A stretch of 64,000 nucleotides of DNA, taken from the NCBI RefSeq assembly GCF_041477585.1, contig NZ_JBGNYA010000001.1:1984001-2048000 (forward strand), given 5' to 3'. This document shows, in pieces, positions 46,233 to 55,286 of the stretch. Below the pieces are notes generated by a model. The model saw only the letters and a list, made by a program, of their open reading frames with translations. It searched no databases and was not told where the DNA came from. The stretch comes from Halobellus sp. MBLA0158 (GTDB taxonomy: Archaea > Halobacteriota > Halobacteria > Halobacteriales > Haloferacaceae). How positions within the stretch are numbered: position 1 is the first letter of the stretch; each line of letters starts with the position of its first letter. The position numbers and the translations under genes are program-made.

Positions 46233-47813
46233 ATGGACCTCCGGCTCCCCAGTCGGCGACCCTCCCGGGCCGAGACGGCCGTCTTCGTCTCCGGGGTCAC
46301 GAGTATGGGCCTCGAAATCCTGGCCGGGCGGATCCTCGCACCGGCGTTCGGCAACAGCATCTACACGTGGGGCGGCATCATCGGCGTCTTCCTCGCCGCC
46401 CTGAGCCTCGGCTACCACCGCGGCGGCCAGCGCGCCGCCCGCAACGCCTCCTACGGCCGGCTCGGCTGGATCTTCCTGGCGACGGCGCTCTACGTCGCGG
46501 GCGTGATCCTGATCGGCGACGCCGCGGTGCAGGCGACGGAGCTGTTCCCGCTCCCGAGCGAGTTCGCGTCGCTGCCGGCGATCACGCTCCTCTTCGGCCC
46601 GCCGACGTACCTCCTGGGCTACGTGAGTCCCTACACCGCCGAGCTCGCCGGCGGCGACGTGGGCGCGACCGCGGGCCACGTCTACGCCGTCGGGACCGTC
46701 GGCAGCATCGTCGGCGCGTTCGGGACGACCTACCTCCTCGTGCCGACGCTCTCGGTCCCGCAAATCGGCCTCGTGCTCGGGCTGACGGCGCTCGTCGCCG
46801 CGGCAGCGGTCACCGCGCCCGACCTCCGCGGGACGGCCGGGCTCCGCGTCGGCGTCGTCGCCCTGGCGCTCGTCGCCGCGACGGCGACGGGCGGCCTCGG
46901 CCCCGCGGTGGCGGGCGAGACGGTCTACGGGACACAGACCGCCTACCAGGAACTCCAGGTCGTCGACCGCGGCGACGTCAGGACGCTGTACCTCGACGGC
47001 CAGCGCCACAGCGCGATGGACCTGACCGACCCCGACAGGCACGTCTTCGAGTACACGCGGTACTTCCACGCGCCGCTCCTCTTCACCGAGGACGCCGACG
47101 CGGTCGACCGCGTGCTGTTCGTCGGCGGGGGCGGATTCACCGGCCCGCGGATCTTCCACGAGACCTACCCGAACGTCACCGTCGACGTCGTCGAACTCGA
47201 CCCCGCGGTCGTCGACGCCGCCGACCGCTACTTCGGCATCCCCGACTCACCGCGGATGAACGTCCACGTCGGCGGCGCCCGGCAGTTCCTCGAATCGACG
47301 AACCGCACCTACGACGTGATCGTCCTCGACGCCTACCGGAAGGACTCGGTGCCGTTCCAACTGACCACGGTGGAGTTTATGCGCCTCGCCGCCGACCGGC
47401 TGGACGACGACGGGGTCCTGCTCGCGAACCTCATCGCGGCGCCGACGGGGCCCGCCTCCGACTTCTACCGCGCGGAGTACAAGACGATGGAACAGGTCTT
47501 CCCGCGGGTGTACAGCTTCCCGACCGCCGGGGGGCCGGTCGTCCAGAACATCGAGGTGATCGCGACGAAGCAGACGGGGCTGGTGTCTGAATCGGAACTC
47601 CAGGGGCGGAACGACCGCCGCGACATCGGGATCGACCTCGCCGCGGATCTGTCGTCGTACCGACGCGGCGAGCCGACCGACGACGTGCCCGTGCTGACCG
47701 ACGACCGCGCGCCCGTGGACAGCCTGCTCGACGAGGCCGTCGGCCAGCGGTACGTCCGCGTCCGGACGAACGAGTCGACCAACGGAACGGCGACGGCGGC
47801 GGCAACGGAGTAG
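46233..47813 (+). CDS. Membrane-anchored spermidine synthase-like protein
   Basis: A 526-residue fusion of a multispanning membrane half (about residues 15-230) with a spermidine-synthase/methyltransferase-like half (about 250-480). The latter has VLFVGGGGFTGPRIF, VELDPAVVDAADRYFG and DVIVLDAYRKDSVPFQLTT, the motifs that bind decarboxylated SAM or SAM. Such fusions are common in haloarchaea, but polyamine synthesis by them is not shown. The end is Thr/Ala-rich. Confidence 0.82.
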   Translation: MDLRLPSRRPSRAETAVFVSGVTSMGLEILAGRILAPAFGNSIYTWGGIIGVFLAALSLGYHRGGQRAARNASYGRLGWIFLATALYVAGVILIGDAAVQATELFPLPSEFASLPAITLLFGPPTYLLGYVSPYTAELAGGDVGATAGHVYAVGTVGSIVGAFGTTYLLVPTLSVPQIGLVLGLTALVAAAAVTAPDLRGTAGLRVGVVALALVAATATGGLGPAVAGETVYGTQTAYQELQVVDRGDVRTLYLDGQRHSAMDLTDPDRHVFEYTRYFHAPLLFTEDADAVDRVLFVGGGGFTGPRIFHETYPNVTVDVVELDPAVVDAADRYFGIPDSPRMNVHVGGARQFLESTNRTYDVIVLDAYRKDSVPFQLTTVEFMRLAADRLDDDGVLLANLIAAPTGPASDFYRAEYKTMEQVFPRVYSFPTAGGPVVQNIEVIATKQTGLVSESELQGRNDRRDIGIDLAADLSSYRRGEPTDDVPVLTDDRAPVDSLLDEAVGQRYVRVRTNESTNGTATAAATE

Positions 47814-47884
47814 GTACTGGGCCGACCAGTTCGCACCCGCCCGGATTCACCGCGAGAAGGAATGAGACGACCGAGAGATGTCGT

Positions 47885-48043
47885 TCACGCCACGAAGAGC
47901 AGCACGTACAGCAGTGTGGCGAACGCCGCTGCGAGCAGCGCGTGACCGATGCCTCCCGCGACCGCACAGACCCCGGCGACGAGGCGTTCGAGCGGCGTGA
48001 GTTCGGCGCCGAACGTCTGCCGTTCCAGGTGTTCGATTGCCAT
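47885..48043 (-). CDS. Single-helix membrane microprotein
   Basis: A 52-residue protein (MAIEHLERQT...) with a polar N-terminus of about 20 residues and one C-terminal hydrophobic helix (about residues 27-51). It is supported by an almost perfect ribosome binding site ending eight bases ahead of the ATG. No domain is recognised. It is convergent with the spermidine-synthase-like gene, 71 bp away. Confidence 0.6.
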   Translation of the reverse strand: MAIEHLERQTFGAELTPLERLVAGVCAVAGGIGHALLAAAFATLLYVLLFVA

Positions 48044-48050
48044 TGGAGTC

Positions 48051-48057
48051 ACCTCCT
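48051..48057 (-). promoter_or_regulatory. Strong Shine-Dalgarno site of the microprotein gene
   Basis: On the minus strand AGGAGGT lies seven bases before the ATG at 48043, an unusually complete site for this window that decides the start. Confidence 0.6.
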
Positions 48058-48145
48058 ATCTGGACAGTCGTACGGAGTACAAATACACCTGCCGAGGATT
48101 CTTATCGAGTGGGAACCGGAACGTGGCCGAATCGAAACCGCGAAC

Positions 48146-48868
48146 TCAGAAGCCCAGGCTCCCCCAGCGGATGTACACCATCACGGCAACGATGCTGAGT
48201 TGCAAGACGCCCTGGAGTCCGCTCAGTTTCGCGTTGCGCATCCCGATCCGCCCGATGAGGTCGGCGTCGGGATCCGAGGAGGTCATCTCCAGATACATCC
48301 GCGCTTCGCCGGGCATCAGCACGCCGAAGCCCAGGATCGTGAGCACGCTGACGATGGCGAGCGCGAGGAGGATCGGGAGCCCCGGCATCGCCAGCGCGCC
48401 GAGGTTCGCCACCAGCGAGACCGCGCCGCCGCCGACGATGATTGCGAACAGCGCGAGCCAGCGCCAGTCGGTGAAGGCGTCGAACTGGAACGCGACCGCG
48501 GCGAGCGCCGGCCCCATCGCTACGACCGAGAACACGCCGCCCCAGGCCGCGAGCCCCGGGAGGTAGCCCATCTCGCTCGCGAGGACCATCCCGCCGATGA
48601 TCGTCGTGAACGCCAGGGTCGGCATCAGGAACGCCATCTTCGGCGTGAAGCGCTGGAACACCTCGGCGCGCTCGTCGACGTCGAGGCCGCCCAGCACCGG
48701 CCCCAGGACCAGCGCCATAAACAGGTCGGTGCCGGTCCAGAGGACGCCGGCCATCACGTGGACGTAGGTCAGTTGCTGTACCGTTCCGAACGCGATCGCC
48801 GCGAGCAGGAGTCCGAGCGGGAGGACGACCGCGCCGACCCCGAAGGCGGGGTTCGCGCGGTTCGCCAT
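48146..48868 (-). CDS. Six-helix membrane protein, CopD-like
   Basis: A 240-residue polytopic membrane protein with about six hydrophobic segments. The pattern VMAGVLWTGTDLFMALVLGPVLGG, with a conserved-looking His and charged loop, resembles CopD/DUF2269-type membrane proteins, which are linked to metal or redox handling. No enzyme residues are clear. The ATG at 48868 is chosen because a TATA-like stretch lies at about 48930; an ATG at 48928 would put the start at that box. Confidence 0.7.
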   Translation of the reverse strand: MANRANPAFGVGAVVLPLGLLLAAIAFGTVQQLTYVHVMAGVLWTGTDLFMALVLGPVLGGLDVDERAEVFQRFTPKMAFLMPTLAFTTIIGGMVLASEMGYLPGLAAWGGVFSVVAMGPALAAVAFQFDAFTDWRWLALFAIIVGGGAVSLVANLGALAMPGLPILLALAIVSVLTILGFGVLMPGEARMYLEMTSSDPDADLIGRIGMRNAKLSGLQGVLQLSIVAVMVYIRWGSLGF

Positions 48869-48995
48869 CCCGCGGATCGTCCCGGTGATAGAAACGCTCA
48901 CGCACGGCAGTCCGTCCGACGCCCGCATATATTTTATCGAACCTGACACGACGCGCCGCTTCCGCTCCGAGCGTCCGCTCTCAGGATGGCTATTG

Positions 48996-51900
48996 TCAGT
49001 CCAGGGTCACCGCGGCCGGGCCGCTGGTGTCGATCTCGAAGCGCGCGCCGCCGTCGCGCCCGCTCGTCGCCCGCACCGACCAGCCGTGCGCCTCGACGAC
49101 CTCCTCGACGATCGAGAGCCCCAGCCCCGTCCCGGTCGGATCGGTCGTGTAACCGAAATCGAAGATGTGCGGGCGCTTCTCAGCCGGGATCCCGGGGCCG
49201 TCGTCCTCGACGAAGAACCCCTCGACGGCGTCGCCTTCGCCTGTTCGCAGGGGACCAACCTTGACCGTGACGCCGGGATCGGCGTGCTCGACCGCGTTCC
49301 GAAAGAGGTTCGCGAGCACCTCCTCCAGCCGGGAGGCGTCCGCCGAGACCACCGGCAGGCCCGCCTCGATCTCGACGCTCGCGTCCCCGCGGACCTGCGT
49401 CCACGCGGTCTCCGCCAACGCGGCGAGGTCGACGGGCTCGCGCTCGGCGATCGAGCGGCCCTGCCGCGCGAGGGTCAGGAGGTCGTCGATCATCCGTTCC
49501 ATCCGCGCGTGGGCGTCGGCGACGCGCCCGAAGTGCTCATCGGCGTCGGTCTCCAGGGCGATTTCGAGGAAGCCCCGGGCGGCCGTGAGCGGGCCCCGGA
49601 TGTCGTGGGCGACGACGTGGGCGAACTCCTCCAGCTGCTCGTTCTGCCGCCTGAGTTCGCGCTCGTTCGCGCGGATCTGCTGTTCGTCCGCGACGCTCGC
49701 GAACGCGGCTTCGAGGGCCCCCGCGAGCGTCTCCAGCACCTTGGCGTCCGTCTCGTCGAAGGCGTCGGGCGCTTCGGCGGCGACGGCGAGGACGCCCCAC
49801 TGACCGACGGGGACCGCCACCGCCGACCCGATGGCATCGAGGCCGTCCGATGTCGCCCACCCGCCCCGGAAGTCGCCGAGCCGCGTCCGCTGTCCCGTCT
49901 CGAACGCGTCGCGGACGACGTCGATCCCGTCGCCCGCAGTCGCCGCCGAGAGGGCGGCTCCCTCGCCCACCAGTTCCCTCCAGGCGTCCGTCGCGGCGAG
50001 CCGGTCGAAGGAGTCGGTCGTCTCGTCGTGGCGCCAGACCGCGGCCGCCGGGAAGCCGACCGCCTCCGACGGCGCCTCGACCGCGATCGAAGCGACCGCG
50101 TCGTCGGTGTGGGCCTCGACGAGCCGCTGGGTCGCCCGCCGCAGCGCGTCGAGCCGGCGCTGTCGCCGCCGCTCGCCGGTGACGTCCGTGACGGTGACGA
50201 CGGCGCCCCCGGTCCCGTCGTCCGCCTCGGTGACCGGCGCGGCGTTGATCGAGAGGTCGCGCCGCGTCCCGTCGGGCCGCTCGATCGAGCCCTCGACGCC
50301 CGTCACGGTCTCGCCCGCCATCACCCGCTCGAAGAGGTCCTCGAACACGGGGCGCCTGGACTCGGAGATCGCCGGGTACTTCGTCCCCACCGCCTCCGAT
50401 TCCGGAATCCCGAAGAGCGACTCCGCGGCGTCGTTCCACCGCCGGACGACCGCGGACGCGTCGACCTCGATGATGGCCAGCGGGGAGGCCTCGAGGATGG
50501 AGACGACCTCCCGGGTGAGCGATTCGAGCTCGGACTCGTAGCGGTCCCGCTCGATCTCGTAGCCGAGCCACTGGACGACCAGTTCGACGAAGGCCCGCTC
50601 GGCGTCCGAGAAGTCGCGGTCCCTCGGCTCGGGACTGGCGAAACAGACCGTCCCGTAGAGCTCGCCGTCGACGACGAGCCTGCCGCCGAGGTAACAGCGC
50701 AGCCCCGACTCCCGGTACGCCGCGTCGTCGGCCCACCCCTCCTCGGGCGCGTTCCGGATCCCGAGGAGGCCCTCGCGCTCGATCGTCCGCCGGCAGTACG
50801 CCTCCTCCAGGGACCGGGTCGCTCCGGGCTGGAGGCCCTCGTGCTCGCCGACGGCCTCGACGACGCGCTGCTCCCGGCCGTCGATGCGCGTCACGAACCC
50901 GATCGGCAGGCCGAGCCGCTCACGCCCGATGTCGAGCAGTTCCCGGAGCCGCTCTTCCATCGAAAGCCCCGTCCGGGAGGCGCGGCCGTGGAGGTCCGTG
51001 AGGGCGCGCTCGTTGGCGCGGAGTTCGGACTCCAGCCGCTGGCGCTCCGTGACGTCGACCGCGACGCCGATGACGCCGTCGACGTCACCCGACTCGTCGT
51101 ATGCGGGCTCGTACCACGCGTCGAAGACGACGTCCCCGAGTTCGACGGTCCGCGAGACCGACTCGCCGTCGAGCGCCCGGCGGCACGCGTCGCGGATCTC
51201 CTCACGCCCTGCGTACACCTCGTCGATCGACTGGCCGACGACCTGGCCGGGCTCCCGCCCGAGGGCGTCGAGGCCGCGGCCGGTCGACTGCACGAACACG
51301 CCGTCTTCGTCGAGCTCGAAGAGGACGACCGGGACATTCTCGGTCAGGGCCGACAGCCGCTCGTTCTGCTCGCGGAGGTCGGAGACGAGCCGCTTGCGGC
51401 GGGTGATATCCCGCGCGAAGCCGACGTGCCGGGTCAGTTCGCCGTCCTCGTAGATCGGCACGCCCTCGACCCAGACCCAGCGCTCGAAGTCCTCGCCCTC
51501 GTTGACGCGGTACTCCGTCTCGACGCGCGAGCCGTTCGCGAGTCGCTCGATCGCGTCCCGGACCGTCTCGCGGTCGTCGGGGTGGACGCCCGCGAGGAAG
51601 TCCATCGGATCGGCTTCGAGCGCGTCGGTCGACCGCCCCCAGATCCGCTCGTAGGCATCGTTGATGAACAGGCACTGCTTCCAGTCCGCCGAGAACATCC
51701 AGAACACGTCGGGGCTGTGCCGGGTGAGAAGCGAGAGGCGCTGGCGGCTCTCTTCGAGGGCGGCCCGGTCGCGCTCGCGCTCTGTGACGTCGCGGAGGAT
51801 CGCCAGCACCCGGTCGTCGCCGTCGATCTCCGTGCGGTGGAGCGACACCTCCGCCGTCCTGATCTCGCCGTCGGCCCGTTCGACCAGCCACTCGAACTGC

Positions 51901-52133
51901 TGGTCCCGCTCGGCGGCCCGATCGACGAGCTCCGCCGCGGCGCGCTCGACCTCCTCGGGCGGGCCGCTGCTGAACTGCGTCACCGGCCGGCCGACGAGGG
52001 CCTCGACCGAGTAGCCGGTGAGATCGGCGACGGCGGGGTTCGCGTCGACGACGACGGCCGTCTCGGGGTCGTAGACGACGATCGCGTCGGAGACCTCCTC
52101 GAAGAGCTGGCGGTAGAAGTCGCCGGAGGACAT
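48996..52133 (-). CDS. Soluble PAS/GAF sensor histidine kinase
   Basis: A 1045-residue cytoplasmic sensor kinase without membrane segments. Domain order by sequence: PAS (about 10-125), PAS (130-250), PAS (265-380), GAF (395-545), PAS (550-675), GAF (680-805), then HisKA with phosphorylated His843 in VVAHDIRGPL, and HATPase with NLFRNAVEHA and EDDGPGIP. No receiver domain is attached, and no response regulator gene is next to it. It should sense cytoplasmic signals such as redox state, oxygen or light via PAS/GAF cofactors. A perfect inverted repeat lies upstream. Confidence 0.93.
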   Translation of the reverse strand: MSSGDFYRQLFEEVSDAIVVYDPETAVVVDANPAVADLTGYSVEALVGRPVTQFSSGPPEEVERAAAELVDRAAERDQQFEWLVERADGEIRTAEVSLHRTEIDGDDRVLAILRDVTERERDRAALEESRQRLSLLTRHSPDVFWMFSADWKQCLFINDAYERIWGRSTDALEADPMDFLAGVHPDDRETVRDAIERLANGSRVETEYRVNEGEDFERWVWVEGVPIYEDGELTRHVGFARDITRRKRLVSDLREQNERLSALTENVPVVLFELDEDGVFVQSTGRGLDALGREPGQVVGQSIDEVYAGREEIRDACRRALDGESVSRTVELGDVVFDAWYEPAYDESGDVDGVIGVAVDVTERQRLESELRANERALTDLHGRASRTGLSMEERLRELLDIGRERLGLPIGFVTRIDGREQRVVEAVGEHEGLQPGATRSLEEAYCRRTIEREGLLGIRNAPEEGWADDAAYRESGLRCYLGGRLVVDGELYGTVCFASPEPRDRDFSDAERAFVELVVQWLGYEIERDRYESELESLTREVVSILEASPLAIIEVDASAVVRRWNDAAESLFGIPESEAVGTKYPAISESRRPVFEDLFERVMAGETVTGVEGSIERPDGTRRDLSINAAPVTEADDGTGGAVVTVTDVTGERRRQRRLDALRRATQRLVEAHTDDAVASIAVEAPSEAVGFPAAAVWRHDETTDSFDRLAATDAWRELVGEGAALSAATAGDGIDVVRDAFETGQRTRLGDFRGGWATSDGLDAIGSAVAVPVGQWGVLAVAAEAPDAFDETDAKVLETLAGALEAAFASVADEQQIRANERELRRQNEQLEEFAHVVAHDIRGPLTAARGFLEIALETDADEHFGRVADAHARMERMIDDLLTLARQGRSIAEREPVDLAALAETAWTQVRGDASVEIEAGLPVVSADASRLEEVLANLFRNAVEHADPGVTVKVGPLRTGEGDAVEGFFVEDDGPGIPAEKRPHIFDFGYTTDPTGTGLGLSIVEEVVEAHGWSVRATSGRDGGARFEIDTSGPAAVTLD

Positions 52134-52205
52134 ACCCGAAAGACTGTCAGCAGCGGAGTAAATCTTTCCCGCTGATACGTGCGGCCCGAACCGGATGGGC
52201 GCGGG

Positions 52206-52231
52206 CTGATGATGTCGTCAGACATCATCAG
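52206..52231. repeat. Perfect 11-bp inverted repeat with GTCA loop
   Basis: CTGATGATGTC (52206-52216) and GACATCATCAG (52221-52231) are exact complements. It lies 73 bp upstream of the sensor kinase and 118 bp past the cold-shock gene stop; no T-run follows, so it may be a binding site rather than a terminator. Confidence 0.5.
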
Positions 52232-52348
52232 GACTCAGCGGGGTGAGAGCGGACGCCGAGTCGGCGTCGCAACTGTCGTTCGTAACTGTCGGAAAATCGC
52301 GGATCGTCGTCGCCTTCGTATTACGGAGCGGCGACGGGTAGAACCGGA

Positions 52349-52543
52349 TTAGACGCGGACGACGTTCGTCGCGCGGGGGCCCTTGGGGGCCTGTTCGATC
52401 TCGAATTCGAGTTCCGTACCCTCAGTGAGATCCTCGCCACCGACGTCTTCCATGTGGAAGAACACGTCCTCGTCAGCGTCCTCTGTCTCGATGAAACCGT
52501 AACCGCCCGTGTCGTTGAAGAAGTCAACCGTACCGTTTGCCAT
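52349..52543 (-). CDS. cspA: Cold-shock domain protein
   Basis: A 64-residue CspA-type nucleic-acid-binding protein. It has GTVDFFNDTGGYGFIETEDADEDVFFHMEDV, covering the RNP-1 (GGYGFI) and RNP-2 (VFFHM) motifs that bind single-stranded RNA or DNA. The acidic composition is halophilic. It should be an RNA chaperone. The upstream A+T-rich leader (52544-52620) contains a TATA-like element (CTTATCC on the minus strand), about 40-45 nt from the ATG. Confidence 0.95.
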   Translation of the reverse strand: MANGTVDFFNDTGGYGFIETEDADEDVFFHMEDVGGEDLTEGTELEFEIEQAPKGPRATNVVRV

Positions 52544-52809
52544 TGCAAATAGACGAATGCGAGGTATACGGATAAGGCTTCTGAATCTATTTTTCAAAAT
52601 CCCGAATACGATTTACGAACATTCGATTTTCGTCGAATCCGTTTTGTCGTCTTTCGTTCGGTCGGTTCCGCGCGGCAGATCCCGTCGGTTCGCCGATTCG
52701 CGGGCGCCGGTCGACGGAAACGACAGATTTCGTTTCCTCCCCCCGAGACGGCGGGTCGTGTGCGGGTCGAACGTCACTCTCGACCGGCGTCGGCGACTCT
52801 CGCGGGGAT
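52544..52809. other. Gene-free stretch upstream of cspA, 266 bp
   Basis: Holds the A+T-rich cspA promoter and leader region (52544-52650). The rest has only low-complexity frames. No further gene is recognised. Confidence 0.5.
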
Positions 52810-54150
52810 CTACGCCTCTCGCGGGAAGTTGTCGATCGTATCCGCGCGGAAGGCGTCCTCGTCGAACTCGTAGTCCGCATCGAAGAACTCCAGGATCGTC
52901 TCGGTGTCGCGCATCGCGTTCTTCAGACTCGTCGAGGCGCCCGGCGAGGGCGTGATGTTGAAGATGATGTCGTCGCCGACGATCTTCGCCTCGCCCATAT
53001 CCAGGGACTTCGCGCTCGTGTCGACGATCTGGGGGCGGACGCCGCCGTAGCCGCTCGCGCGGTCGATGTCGTCGAGGTCGACGCTCGGGACGACCTTCTG
53101 GACGTGCGGGAGGAACGCCCGCGGGCCGACCTCCGGGAGGTCGTAGAGCAGATTCCGGACGACGAACGGGAAGAGGATCCGGTCGGCCAGGATGTTGGCG
53201 TAGCTCAGGAACGACGCCGGATCGAAGCCGAAGACATCGAGGAAGTCCGGGACCGTCGAGAGCCGGCCGCGCTCCAGCGCCGGCACGAGCTTCGCCGTCG
53301 GCCCGAAGCGGGTGATGCTCGGGTCGTGGACGTCGGCGTCGCCGTGGACCGCCGCGAAGGGGAGCTTCTTCATCTGGAGGGTGTAGACCTTCCCGTTCAG
53401 CAGGTCGTTCGCGAGGAAGAAGCTCCCCGCGACGGGCAGGAGCGCCATATCCTCGCCGTAGCCGAGTTCCTTCGCGATCTGGAGGCTGTGAGAGCCCGCG
53501 GCGACGACGGCGACCTCGCAGTCGAAGGGCCCGCGGTCGGTCGTGAGCGTGTAGCCCTCGGTGTTGCGGGTGACGTCCGCGACTTTCGTGCCCGTGAAGA
53601 CGTCGACGGAGGCCTCCTCGCGGGCCTGTTCGACGAAGGACTTCGAGGTCGCGCCGTAGTCGACGACGTAGCCGTCGGGCGTCTGGAGCGCGAGCAGGTC
53701 GACGTCGGGGTCGCGGCCCTCGACGACCTTCGGTTCGATCTCGGCGATCTCCTCGCGCCCGATCGGGCGGAGCTTCGGGAAGAGGTCGCCGAAGCCCTCG
53801 TCGTGGTAGCGCGTCTCCAGTTTCTCGACCTCGTCGTCGCCCACGCCGAGCACCATCTTGCTCCGCTTTGCGTGCATCTCCCGGTCCTCGTCGTGGTTCT
53901 CCAGGTAGCCCGCCAGCAGCTCGGCGCCGGTCTTGACGCTTTCTGCCTTCTCGTAGGTGTAGTTCGTCTCGATGTCGCCGAAGTGAAGCGTCTGAGAGTT
54001 GTTGGTGTGATGAGAGTTGATCGCCGCGATCTCGGGTTCCTTCTCGATCAGCGCGATCGATTCGATGTCGGTGAACTTCGCCGTCGTGTAGAGGAGCGAT
54101 GCGCCGCTGATGCCGCCGCCGACGATGACTAAGTCATATTTGCCAGACAT
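52810..54150 (-). CDS. FAD-dependent oxidoreductase, malate:quinone oxidoreductase-like
   Basis: A 446-residue flavoprotein. LVIVGGGISGASLLYTTAKF binds FAD at the N-terminus. NNSQTLHFGDIETNYTYEKA, TPDGYVVDYGATSKSFVEQA and the C-terminal NITPSPGASTSLKNA follow the malate:quinone oxidoreductase/L-2-hydroxyglutarate dehydrogenase pattern. It likely oxidises malate or another 2-hydroxyacid with quinone as acceptor. No membrane helix is present; peripheral membrane association is expected. The ATG at 54150 is clear. Confidence 0.8.
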   Translation of the reverse strand: MSGKYDLVIVGGGISGASLLYTTAKFTDIESIALIEKEPEIAAINSHHTNNSQTLHFGDIETNYTYEKAESVKTGAELLAGYLENHDEDREMHAKRSKMVLGVGDDEVEKLETRYHDEGFGDLFPKLRPIGREEIAEIEPKVVEGRDPDVDLLALQTPDGYVVDYGATSKSFVEQAREEASVDVFTGTKVADVTRNTEGYTLTTDRGPFDCEVAVVAAGSHSLQIAKELGYGEDMALLPVAGSFFLANDLLNGKVYTLQMKKLPFAAVHGDADVHDPSITRFGPTAKLVPALERGRLSTVPDFLDVFGFDPASFLSYANILADRILFPFVVRNLLYDLPEVGPRAFLPHVQKVVPSVDLDDIDRASGYGGVRPQIVDTSAKSLDMGEAKIVGDDIIFNITPSPGASTSLKNAMRDTETILEFFDADYEFDEDAFRADTIDNFPREA

Positions 54151-54213
54151 ACTGAGTCCCTGTGGGTGTGACTACCTCGGTCACTGCGCTCCAACGGGAT
54201 AACTCCATATCTT

Positions 54214-54236
54214 TCGATCGGCGTTTAGACGATCGA
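54214..54236. promoter_or_regulatory. Inverted repeat TCGATCG-N9-CGATCGA
   Basis: Seven-base arms with a nine-base spacer (GCGTTTAGA), 64 bp ahead of the Mqo-like gene and 118 bp ahead of the DUF5786 gene. It is an operator candidate for either gene. Confidence 0.35.
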
Positions 54237-54353
54237 CGAAGTCGATTTCGACGGTTTCAGGAATCGATGGGGTCGCTCCAGTTGTGGGAGAGACACCCAC
54301 CCGGACGCCCGCCGCATCGTGTGGTTCTTCCGTCGGCGTTTGAACGAACGGGT

Positions 54354-54527
54354 ATGGGATTCGGAAGCTACGACGAGTCCGAACAGCAGGACGCGAGCGC
54401 GGACCAGGAGACCGACGGCGAGGCCCTCAACGTCCACGAACACGACCACGACGGCGACGTCGCCGTCGAGTCCGACGTCGACACCGACGCGCTCGTCGAC
54501 CGACTCGGCGAGATGCGCGAGGAGTAG
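54354..54527 (+). CDS. DUF5786 family protein
   Basis: A 57-residue acidic protein opening MGFGSYDESEQQD, the marker of the haloarchaeal DUF5786 family. It ends in a short helix (DTDALVDRLGEMREE). The centre holds a His-rich VHEHDHDGD stretch, possibly metal-binding. The function is unknown. It converges on deoC with a 3-bp gap. Confidence 0.85.
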   Translation: MGFGSYDESEQQDASADQETDGEALNVHEHDHDGDVAVESDVDTDALVDRLGEMREE

Positions 54528-54530
54528 CGG

Positions 54531-55172
54531 TCAGTCCGCTCCGGGGAACCCCTCGACGATCTCGACTCCGGAGGACGCGCCGATGCGCTCGGCGCCCGCA
54601 TCGAGCATCGCTTTTGCCTCCTCGTAGGAGCCGACGCCGCCGCTGGCCTTGACCGGGAGGTACTCGGCCATCAGTTCGACGTCCGCGACGGTCGCGCCGC
54701 CGTCGGCGAACCCCGTCGAGGTCTTGACGAAGTCGGCGCCGGCGTCGACGGCGGCCTCGCAGGCCCGGTGTTTCTCCGCGTCCGTGAGGAGCGCGGTCTC
54801 GATGATGACCTTCACCGGGATCGGGACCGCGGCGACGACCTCCGCGACGTCGCTTTCGACGCCCTCGTCGTCGCCGGCCTTCAGCCGCCCGACGTTGATG
54901 ACTATGTCCAGCTCGTCGGCGCCGGTCTGCCAGGCGTCGACCGCCTCGCCGTGCTTGGCCGCCGTCGAGTGCTGGCCGTGCGGGAATCCGATCACGGTCG
55001 CGATCGTGACCTCGGGCGCGTACTCGACCGCCTCGGCGATGTAACACGGCGGGATGCAGGCGTTCATCCCGTACTCGCGGGCCTCGTCGAGGACCCGCTC
55101 GACGTCTTCGATCGTCGTCTCCGGGCCCAGCACCGTGTGGTCGATGCGGGCCGCGAACTCGGCGCTGTCCAT
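54531..55172 (-). CDS. deoC: Deoxyribose-phosphate aldolase
   Basis: A 213-residue class I aldolase splitting 2-deoxyribose-5-phosphate into acetaldehyde and glyceraldehyde-3-phosphate. [15 protein letters not shown] is at the start, NVGRLKAGD in the middle, and the Schiff-base lysine is in FVKTSTGF near residue 150. A proton relay lysine is in [10 protein letters not shown]. It completes deoxyribonucleoside breakdown, alongside the nucleoside phosphorylase at 57767. The ATG at 55172 is chosen because the IDHTVL strand begins nine residues later. Confidence 0.94.
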   Translation of the reverse strand: MDSAEFAARIDHTVLGPETTIEDVERVLDEAREYGMNACIPPCYIAEAVEYAPEVTIATVIGFPHGQHSTAAKHGEAVDAWQTGADELDIVINVGRLKAGDDEGVESDVAEVVAAVPIPVKVIIETALLTDAEKHRACEAAVDAGADFVKTSTGFADGGATVADVELMAEYLPVKASGGVGSYEEAKAMLDAGAERIGASSGVEIVEGFPGAD

Positions 55173-55286
55173 ACCTCGTCCCTCGACGGCCAGCGAAAAA
55201 AGCCACCGGGTCGGACGGCCGTGTCCCCGTGCCGGGACGCTGGAGCGCTTCGGTACCGTTTTGCCCGCGGGAACGGACGCCGAGAT

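Noticed and set aside
48885-52175. 1096-residue plus-strand frame opposite the sensor kinase
   Set aside because: Composition is a reverse-strand shadow; PAS, GAF and kinase motifs are on the minus strand.
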